From: MPNO01 sp965200535
Lineage (GTDB): Bacteria; Pseudomonadota; Alphaproteobacteria; MPNO01
Length of the DNA stretch: 64,000 bases
Direction: 5' to 3'
Assembly (NCBI GenBank): GCA_965200535.1
Contig: CBDAUF010000001.1
Span: 434,001-498,000, forward strand
The notes under the pieces are model-generated. The model saw only the letters and a list, made by a program, of their open reading frames with translations, did not search any database and was not told the DNA's origin. A program made the position numbers and the translations under genes. Of this stretch, positions 19,381-26,853 are shown one piece after another. Position 1 is the first letter of the stretch. Each line of letters begins with the position of its first letter.

Positions 19381-20358
19381 ATGACCTTTCTCTCTCTCGC
19401 TGCCGGGTTCGTTCTCCTCTTCCTCGGCGGCGAGATTGTCGTCCGGGGGGCGGTTGGGCTGGCGCGGCGTTTCGATGTCTCGCCCCTGGTCATCGGCCTC
19501 ACCATCGTGGGCTTCGGCACCTCTCTGCCCGAACTGCTGGTCAGCCTCAATGCGGCGTTGAGCGGTGCGCCCGGCATAGCGGTCGGCAACGTCATCGGCA
19601 GCAATCTCGCAAACATGATGCTGATTCTCGGCGTCGCCGCCCTGATCTGTCCGATCGCGGTCAACCCCGCGGCGGTGCGCCGCGACGGGTTGGCGCTCGC
19701 AGCGGTCACCGCGCTCTTCGTCGCCGTCGCCGTCGGCGGGACTGCGGAGCGTTACGAAGGCGCGCTGATGCTGGCGGCGCTTGCACTCTATATCGGCTTG
19801 TCGCTGTGGCACGACGCCCGGACGAACGGCGGCTCCGCGCAGCTTCACCGCGAAGAAGCGGACTCCCTGACAGGCCTGCCCCGGCAACTCTGGCTGATGA
19901 TCCTCGCCGTCGGCGGCGGCTTCGCCGCGGTCGGACTCGGCGCCGAACTGCTGGTGACCGGCGCCACCGAACTCGCGCGCGCCGCCGGCGTGCCGGACGA
20001 GGTGATCGGTCTCACGCTGGTGGCGGTCGGCACCTCTCTGCCCGAACTCGCCACGTCCATCGTCGCGGCCTACCGCGGCCATGCCGATGTCTGCATCGGC
20101 AACGTCATCGGCAGCAATATCTTCAACCTGTTCGGCATCCTCGGCGTCACCGCGCTGGTGATTCCGGTGCCGTTCGCCGACAAGATCGTCAATTTCGATC
20201 TCTGGGTGCTGTCCGCCGCGACGCTTTTGCTGTTACCCCTGCTGCTCACCGGCTGGCGGCTGGCCCGCGGCGAGGCAGCTCTCCTGCTCACGCTCTACGG
20301 CGCCTACGTCGCCTGCCAGTTCTGGGGGATGAGCGGGGCGTATGTCGGCGCCGCCTGA
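19381..20358 (+). CDS. Calcium/sodium antiporter (YrbG/CaCA family)
   Basis: A 325-residue inner-membrane cation exchanger of the K+-dependent Na+/Ca2+ exchanger-like (YrbG) family. It has the typical inverted duplication. Repeat one has GFGTSLPELLVSLNAAL followed by GNVIGSNLANMMLILG. Repeat two has AVGTSLPELATSIVAA followed by GNVIGSNIFNLFGILG. These alpha-repeats carry the ion-coordinating Glu and Asn/Ser residues. About ten hydrophobic segments are visible, with a charged cytoplasmic loop in the middle near residues 145-165. It starts 73 bases after uvrB and may share its transcript. Confidence 0.93.
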   Translation: MTFLSLAAGFVLLFLGGEIVVRGAVGLARRFDVSPLVIGLTIVGFGTSLPELLVSLNAALSGAPGIAVGNVIGSNLANMMLILGVAALICPIAVNPAAVRRDGLALAAVTALFVAVAVGGTAERYEGALMLAALALYIGLSLWHDARTNGGSAQLHREEADSLTGLPRQLWLMILAVGGGFAAVGLGAELLVTGATELARAAGVPDEVIGLTLVAVGTSLPELATSIVAAYRGHADVCIGNVIGSNIFNLFGILGVTALVIPVPFADKIVNFDLWVLSAATLLLLPLLLTGWRLARGEAALLLTLYGAYVACQFWGMSGAYVGAA

Positions 20359-20403
20359 GACCCCGGCGCGCGGGAAATCGGCCGGGAGCGTTCGCTGCCG
20401 CCC

Positions 20404-22080
20404 TCACGCCTCCAGCATTGGCAGATCGAGGCGGTGCGTCTTCGCAGCCTCGATCGCGATGTCGTAGCCGGCGTCAGCGTGGCGCATCACGCCCGAAGCG
20501 GGATCGTTCCACAGCACCCTGGCAATGCGCCGGGCCGCGTCTTCGGTCCCGTCGCAGACAATGACCATGCCTGCGTGCTGCGAATACCCCATGCCGACGC
20601 CGCCGCCGTGGTGGATGCTGACCCAGGTCGCGCCGGAGGCGGTGTTGAGCAGTGCGTTCAGCAACGCCCAGTCGGCAACCGCGTCCGAACCGTCCAGCAT
20701 CCCCTCGGTCTCGCGATTGGGGCTGGCGACGGATCCCGAGTCCATGTGGTCGCGGCCGATCACGATGGGCGCGCTGACTTCGCCGCTGCGCACGAGTTCG
20801 TTGAACGCCAGCCCCACCCGGTCGCGGTCGCCGAGCCCGAGCCAGCAGATCCGCGCGGGCAGGCCCTGGAACTTGATACGCTCGCGCGCCATGTCGAGCC
20901 ATGTATGCAGCGCACGGTCGTCGGGCAGGAGTTCCTTGACCGCCTCGTCGGTTCGGTAGATGTCCTCCGGATCGCCGGACAGCGCGGCCCAGCGGAACGG
21001 CCCCTTGCCGCGGCAGAACAGCGGCCGCACATACGCCTGCACAAAGCCGGGGAAATCGAAGGCGTCCGCGAGCCCGGCCTCGGCTGCCATCTGCCGGATG
21101 TTATTGCCGTAATCGACCACCGGAATGCCCATGCGGTGAAAGGCGAGCATCGCTTCGACCTGCCCCGCGATCGACCGTTTCGCCGCTTCGGCGACGCCGG
21201 CGGGGTCGCGTTCCCGGCGATCGGCCCATTCTTCGAGCGTCCAGCCGGTCGGGAGATAACCGTTCGATGGGTCGTGCGCCGAGGTCTGGTCGGTCACGGC
21301 GTCGGGCCGGATACCCCGCCTCAGAATCTCGGGATAGACTTCGGCCGCGTTTCCGCGCAGCCCGATCGACACCGGTTTTCCGTCCGCCCCGGCGCGGTCG
21401 AGGATCGCAAGCGCCTCCTCGATCGTCCGGGCTTCGGTATCGAGATAGCCGGTTTTCAGACGGAACTCGATCCGGCTCGGCTGGCATTCCACGGCGACAA
21501 GGCTGGCCCCGGCCATCGTCGCGGCGAGCGGTTGCGCTCCGCCCATGCCGCCGAGGCCGCCGGTGAGTATCCACTTGCCCGACAGGTTACCGCCGAAATG
21601 CTGCCGGCCGACCTCCGAGAACGTCTCGTACGTTCCCTGGACGATGCCCTGGCTGCCGATATAGATCCACGACCCGGCGGTCATCTGGCCGTACATCATC
21701 AGACCGGCCCGGTCGAGCGCGTTGAAATGTTCCCACGTTGCCCAACCGCCGACGAGGTTGGAGTTGGCGATCAGGACCCTGGGGGCGTCGGCATGGGTGC
21801 GAAAAATGCCGACCGGCTTGCCGCTCTGGACCAGCAGCGTCTGGTCCTCCTCGAGATCGGTGAGGGAGGCGACAATCGACCGGTAGCAATCCCAGTTGCG
21901 CGCGGCCCGGCCGATCCCGCCGTAGACCACGAGGTCCTCCGGATGCTCAGCGACCTCGGCATCCAGATTGTTCATCAGCATGCGCAGCGGCGCCTCGGTC
22001 GCCCAGCTTTTCGCGGTCAGGTCTGGCCCGCGGGGGCTCCGGATGCCCGCAACGTTCGCGCCGCGCCCGGTTTCGGTCAC
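20404..22080 (-). CDS. hutU: Urocanate hydratase
   Basis: A 558-residue urocanase that converts urocanate to imidazolone propionate using NAD+ as an electrophile. The active-site region VVYGGIGRAARNWDCY is near residue 52. NAD-binding glycines are in GKWILTGGLGGMGGAQPL. The family signature FQGLPARICW, containing the catalytic cysteine, and GGGVGMGYSQHAGMVIVCDG are intact. No hutH, hutI or hutC is adjacent, so it is a detached member of the histidine pathway. The N-formylglutamate amidohydrolase homologue is 12 kb away on the same strand. It is convergent with the antiporter gene. Confidence 0.96.
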   Translation of the reverse strand: MTETGRGANVAGIRSPRGPDLTAKSWATEAPLRMLMNNLDAEVAEHPEDLVVYGGIGRAARNWDCYRSIVASLTDLEEDQTLLVQSGKPVGIFRTHADAPRVLIANSNLVGGWATWEHFNALDRAGLMMYGQMTAGSWIYIGSQGIVQGTYETFSEVGRQHFGGNLSGKWILTGGLGGMGGAQPLAATMAGASLVAVECQPSRIEFRLKTGYLDTEARTIEEALAILDRAGADGKPVSIGLRGNAAEVYPEILRRGIRPDAVTDQTSAHDPSNGYLPTGWTLEEWADRRERDPAGVAEAAKRSIAGQVEAMLAFHRMGIPVVDYGNNIRQMAAEAGLADAFDFPGFVQAYVRPLFCRGKGPFRWAALSGDPEDIYRTDEAVKELLPDDRALHTWLDMARERIKFQGLPARICWLGLGDRDRVGLAFNELVRSGEVSAPIVIGRDHMDSGSVASPNRETEGMLDGSDAVADWALLNALLNTASGATWVSIHHGGGVGMGYSQHAGMVIVCDGTEDAARRIARVLWNDPASGVMRHADAGYDIAIEAAKTHRLDLPMLEA

Positions 22081-22129
22081 GGTTCTGTCCCTCCTCCGGT
22101 GCGCCTGCGGCCCGCGAGCGGAGGCATAC

Positions 22130-22345
22130 CTATTTGTGGCGGAAAGTGATCCGCCCGCGGCTCAGGTCGTAGGGCGACATCTCGACGTCAACACGGTCGC
22201 CGACCATCACGCGGATGCGGAACTTGCGCATCTTGCCTTTGGGCTGGGCGATGATCTGATGATCGTTCTCGAGCTTGACCCGGAACATGGCGTTGGGAAG
22301 CTTTTCGATGACGGTACCCGTTGTTTCCAGTAAATCCTCTTTCAA
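22130..22345 (-). CDS. infA: Translation initiation factor IF-1
   Basis: A 71-residue S1/OB-fold IF-1. The sequence shows the conserved TGTVIEKLPNAMFRVKLEN, GKMRKFRIRVMVGDRV and SPYDLSRGRITFR. IF-1 binds the ribosomal A site during initiation. The start is TTG at 22345, because a GGAGG sits seven bases upstream at 22357-22353. Between them lies an out-of-frame ATG (22350) that would read ATG-CCT-TGA, with its stop overlapping the TTG. IF-1 proteins usually begin Met-Ala/Ser-Lys-Glu-Asp, so a one-base indel creating this arrangement is also possible. The basic C-terminal KGKMRKFR differs a little from common alphaproteobacterial IF-1, so it could be a paralogue. Confidence 0.9.
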   Translation of the reverse strand: MKEDLLETTGTVIEKLPNAMFRVKLENDHQIIAQPKGKMRKFRIRVMVGDRVDVEMSPYDLSRGRITFRHK

Positions 22346-22534
22346 GGCATGACCTCCGATACACCCTCCGTTCGGTTGGCGGAACCCGCATCGTATACCG
22401 AATTGGACCGCCGCTGCGACCCCGTTGCGAAATTCGGACAAGAACTCGACGATGCCGAGCACGGCGATCTACAATCGAAGCGCGGGCTCGCGGTACGGTC
22501 GCCGCCGGCGGATGGGAGACCCGGTTCCGGACGC

Positions 22535-23716
22535 ATGACGAACACACCCCTGCCCCTCTCGCGGTTTACGGTGCTCGACCTGACGCGTGCCCGGTCGGGG
22601 CCGACCTGCGTGCGCCAGCTTGCCGATTGGGGCGCGGACGTGATCAAGATCGAGGAGCCGGATCCCGCGGGAGACGGCGACAACGGCGGCCGCAGGTCAT
22701 CGGATTTCCAGAACCTGCACCGCAACAAACGGGCCATGACGCTGAACCTCAAGGCCCGGGAAGGCCGCGCCATCTTCATGGAGCTGGTCGCGGCGGCCGA
22801 CGTGGTGGTGGAGAACTATCGGCCGAGAGTCAAAGACCGGCTCGGTATCGACTATGAGTCGCTGCGCGCCGCGAATCCGCGCATCGTCCTTGGCAGCATC
22901 TCCGGCTTCGGCCAGGACGGCCCTTACGCCGACCGGCCGGGCTATGACCAGGTGGCCCAGGGGATGGGCGGACTCATGTCGGTCACCGGCCTCCCCGGAC
23001 AGGGCCCGGTCCGCGCCGGGACCGCCATCGCGGATATTACCGCCGGCCTCTACTGCGCGATGGGGATCCTCGCCGCCCTGCTGGAACGCGAGGTTTCGGG
23101 CGAGGGCCAGTGGGTCGATTCATCGCTGCTTGCCGCGCAGATTGCGGTGATGGATTTTCAGGCGGCGCGCTGGACGGTGGACGGCGAAGTGGCGGCTCAG
23201 GCGGGCAACGATCATCCGCTCTACATGCCGACCGGAATGTTCGAGACCGCAGACGGGTTCATCAATATCGCGGCATCCGGCGATACGATGTTCTCGCGGC
23301 TGTGCGGGGCGCTCGACGCGGACGCGCTGCTCGACGACCCGCGCTTCTCCGACGGACCGGCGCGCGGCGCCAACCGCGGCGCCCTGAACGAGTCGATCGC
23401 CGCGGTTACGCGCACCCGGCCGACCGCGGAATGGGTGGCGCTGCTGAACGACCGAGGTGTGCCGTGTGGGCCGGTCTACACTCTCGATGCAACCTTCGCA
23501 GACCCGCAGGTGAAGCACATCGGCATGGCCGCTCCTGTCGATCATCCGGTGCGCGGGCGCATCGATCTGGTTGGTCAGCCGGTCCGCTTCCACCGCACTC
23601 CGTGGCGGTTGCGCACCCCCTGCCCGGAGATGGGCGAACACACGGACACCATCCTCGCCGATCTCGGCTACGAGCAAGCCGAGATCAAGGCCCTGCGCGC
23701 GCAGGGCGTGCTGTGA
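22535..23716 (+). CDS. CaiB/BaiF (class III) CoA-transferase
   Basis: A 393-residue family III CoA-transferase, which moves CoA between carboxylic acids through an aspartyl-CoA thioester. N-terminal TVLDLTRARSGPTCVRQLADWGADVIKIE matches the family, but is given here in pieces: VLDLTRARSGP, LADWGADVIKIEEP. The catalytic aspartate is near residue 167 in GTAIADITAGLYCAMGI. The region GPVYTLDATFADPQVKH and the C-terminal LGYEQAEIKAL are also typical. Its stop codon overlaps the GTG start of the next gene (GTGA), so it is translationally coupled to the LigA/LigB-like dioxygenase genes. This suggests it activates or deactivates an acid in a ring-cleavage pathway. Confidence 0.9.
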   Translation: MTNTPLPLSRFTVLDLTRARSGPTCVRQLADWGADVIKIEEPDPAGDGDNGGRRSSDFQNLHRNKRAMTLNLKAREGRAIFMELVAAADVVVENYRPRVKDRLGIDYESLRAANPRIVLGSISGFGQDGPYADRPGYDQVAQGMGGLMSVTGLPGQGPVRAGTAIADITAGLYCAMGILAALLEREVSGEGQWVDSSLLAAQIAVMDFQAARWTVDGEVAAQAGNDHPLYMPTGMFETADGFINIAASGDTMFSRLCGALDADALLDDPRFSDGPARGANRGALNESIAAVTRTRPTAEWVALLNDRGVPCGPVYTLDATFADPQVKHIGMAAPVDHPVRGRIDLVGQPVRFHRTPWRLRTPCPEMGEHTDTILADLGYEQAEIKALRAQGVL

Positions 23717-24027
23717 GCCTCTATACGGTCCAGAAGCTGATCTACCAGCTCAATCGAGACCCCCGCGTCCGGCAGCGCTACGAGGACGATTTCGAGGGGC
23801 TGTTGCAGGAATATCCGATGACCGATGAGGAGAGCCGGGCGGTGCGCGAGCCCGATATCGGGCTCCTCTACGTGCTCGGGGTGAACGGCCAGCTTCTGAT
23901 GCACTACGCGGCGCTATGCGGCTATCCGTGGGACGAGTACATCGCGGCGATGCGCGAGGGAGTGCGCCGCCACGGGCCGGTGCGCGCCGGCCTCTACGCG
24001 ATGACCGGCGGAGGGGAAGGCCGTTGA
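23713..24027 (+). CDS. LigA-like small subunit of extradiol dioxygenase
   Basis: A 104-residue all-helical protein of the protocatechuate 4,5-dioxygenase alpha-subunit (LigA) family, visible in VQKLIYQLNRDPRVRQRYED and LLQEYPMTDEESRAV, with GVNGQLLMHYAAL and a C-terminal WDEYIAAMREG. In LigAB the small subunit caps the active site. The start is GTG at 23713, which shares bases with the CoA-transferase stop (GTGA). Its own TGA overlaps the TTG start of the LigB-like gene (TTGA). It is about 30 residues shorter than classical LigA, so it may belong to a related clade with a different substrate. Confidence 0.85.
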   Translation: MSLYTVQKLIYQLNRDPRVRQRYEDDFEGLLQEYPMTDEESRAVREPDIGLLYVLGVNGQLLMHYAALCGYPWDEYIAAMREGVRRHGPVRAGLYAMTGGGEGR

Positions 24028-24845
24028 GCCTGGTTTTCGCCGGCGCGTGCAGCCATGCACCCGGCATCACCGGACGCGCGGGCCGGGTCGAGCCCGGCCG
24101 CCTCGCCCGCCTCCACGCGGCCTTCGATCGGATGCGGCTGGCCATCGAGGCCGCCCGGCCCGACGCCCTGTTCGTGGTCGGGGCGGAGCATTTCGCGAAC
24201 TTCTTCATGGACAACATGCCGGCCTACTGCATCGGCATGGCGGAGAGCTACGAAGGACCGATCGAGGACCCGGAGTGGCTCGCCATCCCCCGCACGGTCG
24301 TCCCGGGCGCGCCCGGCATCGCGCGCCGGCTGGTCGAGCGGGTGCTGGAGGAGGTCGACGTCTCGTACGCGGAAGAATGGAAGTTCGACCACGGAATCAT
24401 GGTCCCGCTGCACTTCCTCACACCGCGCTACGACCTGCCGGTGATCCCGGCAAACATCAATTGCCAGGGACCGCCCCTGACGCCGGTCCATCGCGCGTAC
24501 GCGTTCGGCCGGGCGCTGCGGCGTGCATGCGACGCGGTACCGGAGCGGATCGCCCTCATCGGCACGGGCGGAATTTCGCACTGGCCGGCAACGCCGGATT
24601 CGGGACGGATCAACGAGGACTGGGACAGGCAGTTCCTCGACCGCTTCGCCGCCAACGACCGCGACGCGCTGCTTTCCTATGACGACGCCGGAACCTACCG
24701 TGAAGCCGGCCAGGGCGGATTCGAGATCCGCACCTTCATTGCCGTGGCGGGCGCGGCGGAGGATGCGACGGGGGAGATCTGGCACTACGGCCCGGTGCCC
24801 GCCTTCGCCGTCGGCTGCACGGTGGCGGTGATGGCGATGGCCTGA
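24024..24845 (+). CDS. LigB-like catalytic subunit of extradiol ring-cleavage dioxygenase
   Basis: A 273-residue class III extradiol dioxygenase catalytic subunit. The likely Fe(II) ligands are His11 in GACSHAPGI, His56 in VGAEHFANFFMDN, and a glutamate near 252 in DATGEIWHYG. The probable catalytic base is His186 in GTGGISHWP. It would open a catechol-type ring next to the hydroxyls with O2. The start is TTG at 24024 overlapping the LigA-like stop codon. The ring substrate is unknown; coupling with a CoA-transferase and the lack of other protocatechuate genes make a plain protocatechuate 4,5-cleavage pathway uncertain. Confidence 0.88.
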   Translation: MSLVFAGACSHAPGITGRAGRVEPGRLARLHAAFDRMRLAIEAARPDALFVVGAEHFANFFMDNMPAYCIGMAESYEGPIEDPEWLAIPRTVVPGAPGIARRLVERVLEEVDVSYAEEWKFDHGIMVPLHFLTPRYDLPVIPANINCQGPPLTPVHRAYAFGRALRRACDAVPERIALIGTGGISHWPATPDSGRINEDWDRQFLDRFAANDRDALLSYDDAGTYREAGQGGFEIRTFIAVAGAAEDATGEIWHYGPVPAFAVGCTVAVMAMA

Positions 24846-24967
24846 CCACGGAGGCGCGACGGCCTCGTCCGATCTTCTGCGGAAGTCGCGGGCGCGGGGC
24901 GGCCGCGGCTCCCGCCCCCCGATCCAGCTTGCACCGGGGCGGGCCGCCGGCTACCTTCCGCTGCGGA

Positions 24968-25945
24968 ATGCAGACAACGAAAACGCGCGGGCAGATCCGG
25001 TTCCGGGACGAGGGGCCGGAAATAGGCGATTTCAAGACCGAGGTCATCGAGGCCCTGTCCGGGGAACGCAAGTCCCTCCCCTGCAAGTTTTTCTACGACG
25101 AAACCGGGTCGGCCCTGTTCGAGCGCATCTGCGAACTCGACGAGTATTACCCGACCCGCACCGAAATCGCGCTGCTCGAACGGCACGGCACCGACTTCGC
25201 GGGACTCAGCGGGCCGAACTGCCACGTGATCGAGTTCGGCAGCGGGTCGAGCGTCAAGGTCAGACTGCTGCTGGACAGGTTGGACAGGCCCGCTGCGTAC
25301 ACGGCGATCGACATCTCGCGCGAGCATTTGATCGATTCAGCGAGCGCACTCGCCGAGGCGTTTCCCGAGGTCGAGGTCGAGGCTGTCTGGGCGGACTATA
25401 CCCGGCCGCTCGCGATGGACCGGACCGAGGACCGGGCCGGGCGCCGGCTCGGCTTTTTCCCCGGTTCGACGATCGGCAATTTCTCTCCCGCCCAGGCCCA
25501 CCGGTTCCTCGAACGCTCGGCGGAGACCATCGGCCCGGGCGGGTCGATGCTGATCGGTGTCGACCTCAAGAAAGACGAAGACATGTTGATCGCTGCCTAC
25601 AACGACCGCGAGGGCGTTACAGCGGCGTTCAACGAGAACCTTCTGGTCCGGATCAACAGGGAGTTGGACGGCGATTTCGACGTGTCCGCTTTCTCCCACG
25701 ATGCGGTCTACAACCGCGAGTACGGCCGGATCGAGATGCATCTGGTCAGCGTGCGCGACCAGACGGCGCGGGTCGGCGACCGTTCGTTCGACTTCAGGAC
25801 GGGCGAGACCATACATACCGAGGATTCGTACAAGTACAGCGTCGAACAGTTCCAGGACCTGTGCCGCGAGGCGGGCTACGAGCCTGTCCAGGTGTGGACC
25901 GACCGCGACCGGATGTTCAGCCTGCACTATCTGGACGTGGTCTGA
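24968..25945 (+). CDS. egtD: L-histidine N(alpha)-methyltransferase EgtD
   Basis: A 325-residue SAM-dependent enzyme of the EgtD (Methyltransf_33) family that trimethylates histidine to hercynine, the first step of ergothioneine synthesis. The family hallmark is FFYDETGSALFERIC followed by LDEYYPTRTE (about residues 41-66). The SAM loop EFGSGSSVK is near 89-97. Later conserved pieces are FFPGSTIGNFSP, GVDLKKD, and IHTEDSYKYS near the C-terminus. The ATG at 24968 gives the usual length. No egtB (sulfoxide synthase), egtC or egtE is adjacent, so ergothioneine formation depends on genes elsewhere or the hercynine is used differently. Confidence 0.93.
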   Translation: MQTTKTRGQIRFRDEGPEIGDFKTEVIEALSGERKSLPCKFFYDETGSALFERICELDEYYPTRTEIALLERHGTDFAGLSGPNCHVIEFGSGSSVKVRLLLDRLDRPAAYTAIDISREHLIDSASALAEAFPEVEVEAVWADYTRPLAMDRTEDRAGRRLGFFPGSTIGNFSPAQAHRFLERSAETIGPGGSMLIGVDLKKDEDMLIAAYNDREGVTAAFNENLLVRINRELDGDFDVSAFSHDAVYNREYGRIEMHLVSVRDQTARVGDRSFDFRTGETIHTEDSYKYSVEQFQDLCREAGYEPVQVWTDRDRMFSLHYLDVV

Positions 25946-26052
25946 CCGCCCGACGCGTCCGTCGGGACGACGGGGGCATGGAAATCCATCCGCGCCGTCC
26001 CGATCTATAGCAGGCGTCCAGGCGCAGGGTCTCGAGGCAGCAGGAACCCGCG

Positions 26053-26853
26053 ATGAACGGGAAGGGCGACACACACGCGGCAGACAGCGGGAAACCGCGG
26101 ACCGAGCGTCGCATGCGGTTGCGCGTCATGCGGCACATCCGCGCCTACTTCTTTGCGGGCGTCCTGGTGACCGCGCCGATCGCGATCACCTTTTACCTGG
26201 CCTGGCTGGTCATCGGCTGGATCGACGGCAAGATCACACCGCTGATCCCAGAGGCCTACAATCCGGAGACCTACCTTCCGTTCGGCGTGCCGGGACTCGG
26301 GCTCATCGTCGCCTTTGTCCTCCTCACCCTGATCGGGGCGATGGCGGCGGGTGCGATCGGGCGGCTGTGGATCCGGGTAACCGAGCGGATGCTGGCGCAG
26401 ATGCCGGTCATCCGCAGCGTGTACAGCGCAACCAAGCAGATCTTCGAGACCGTCCTGCGCCAGCAGTCCAACGCGTTCCGCCAGGTGGTACTGTTCGAGT
26501 ATCCGCGGCGCGGCAGTTGGGCGCTCGGTTTCATCACCGGCAAGACCCAGGGAGAGGTGCAGAACCTTACCTCCGACGAGGTGGTCAACGTGTTTCTGCC
26601 GACCACTCCGAACCCGACGTCGGGCTACCTGCTGTTCATTCCGCGGCGGGAGCTGATCGTGCTTGGCATGACCGTGGAAGAAGGAATCAAGATGGTGGTC
26701 TCCGGCGGCATCGTGACGCCGGCGGACCGCCGCACCGAAGAGGAACAGAGGGTCAAGCGGGTCGCGCCTGCGGCGCTCGACACGCAGACGATCCCTTACG
26801 ACGAAGGAGAGCGCGCGACGGCTGCGATCGAAAATCGACGCGAATCATCCTGA
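26053..26853 (+). CDS. DUF502 membrane protein
   Basis: A 266-residue DUF502 family protein. Two clear membrane segments occur near residues 33-53 (FFAGVLVTAPIAITFYLAWL) and 83-103 (LGLIVAFVLLTLIGAMAAGA). They are followed by a conserved soluble domain with PVIRSVYSATKQIFETVL and FLPTTPNPTSGYLLFIP. Its function is unknown. The position beside recG, with sdhE and mfd beyond, is a recurrent alphaproteobacterial arrangement. Its last nine bases overlap the end of recG, transcribed towards it. Confidence 0.88.
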   Translation: MNGKGDTHAADSGKPRTERRMRLRVMRHIRAYFFAGVLVTAPIAITFYLAWLVIGWIDGKITPLIPEAYNPETYLPFGVPGLGLIVAFVLLTLIGAMAAGAIGRLWIRVTERMLAQMPVIRSVYSATKQIFETVLRQQSNAFRQVVLFEYPRRGSWALGFITGKTQGEVQNLTSDEVVNVFLPTTPNPTSGYLLFIPRRELIVLGMTVEEGIKMVVSGGIVTPADRRTEEEQRVKRVAPAALDTQTIPYDEGERATAAIENRRESS

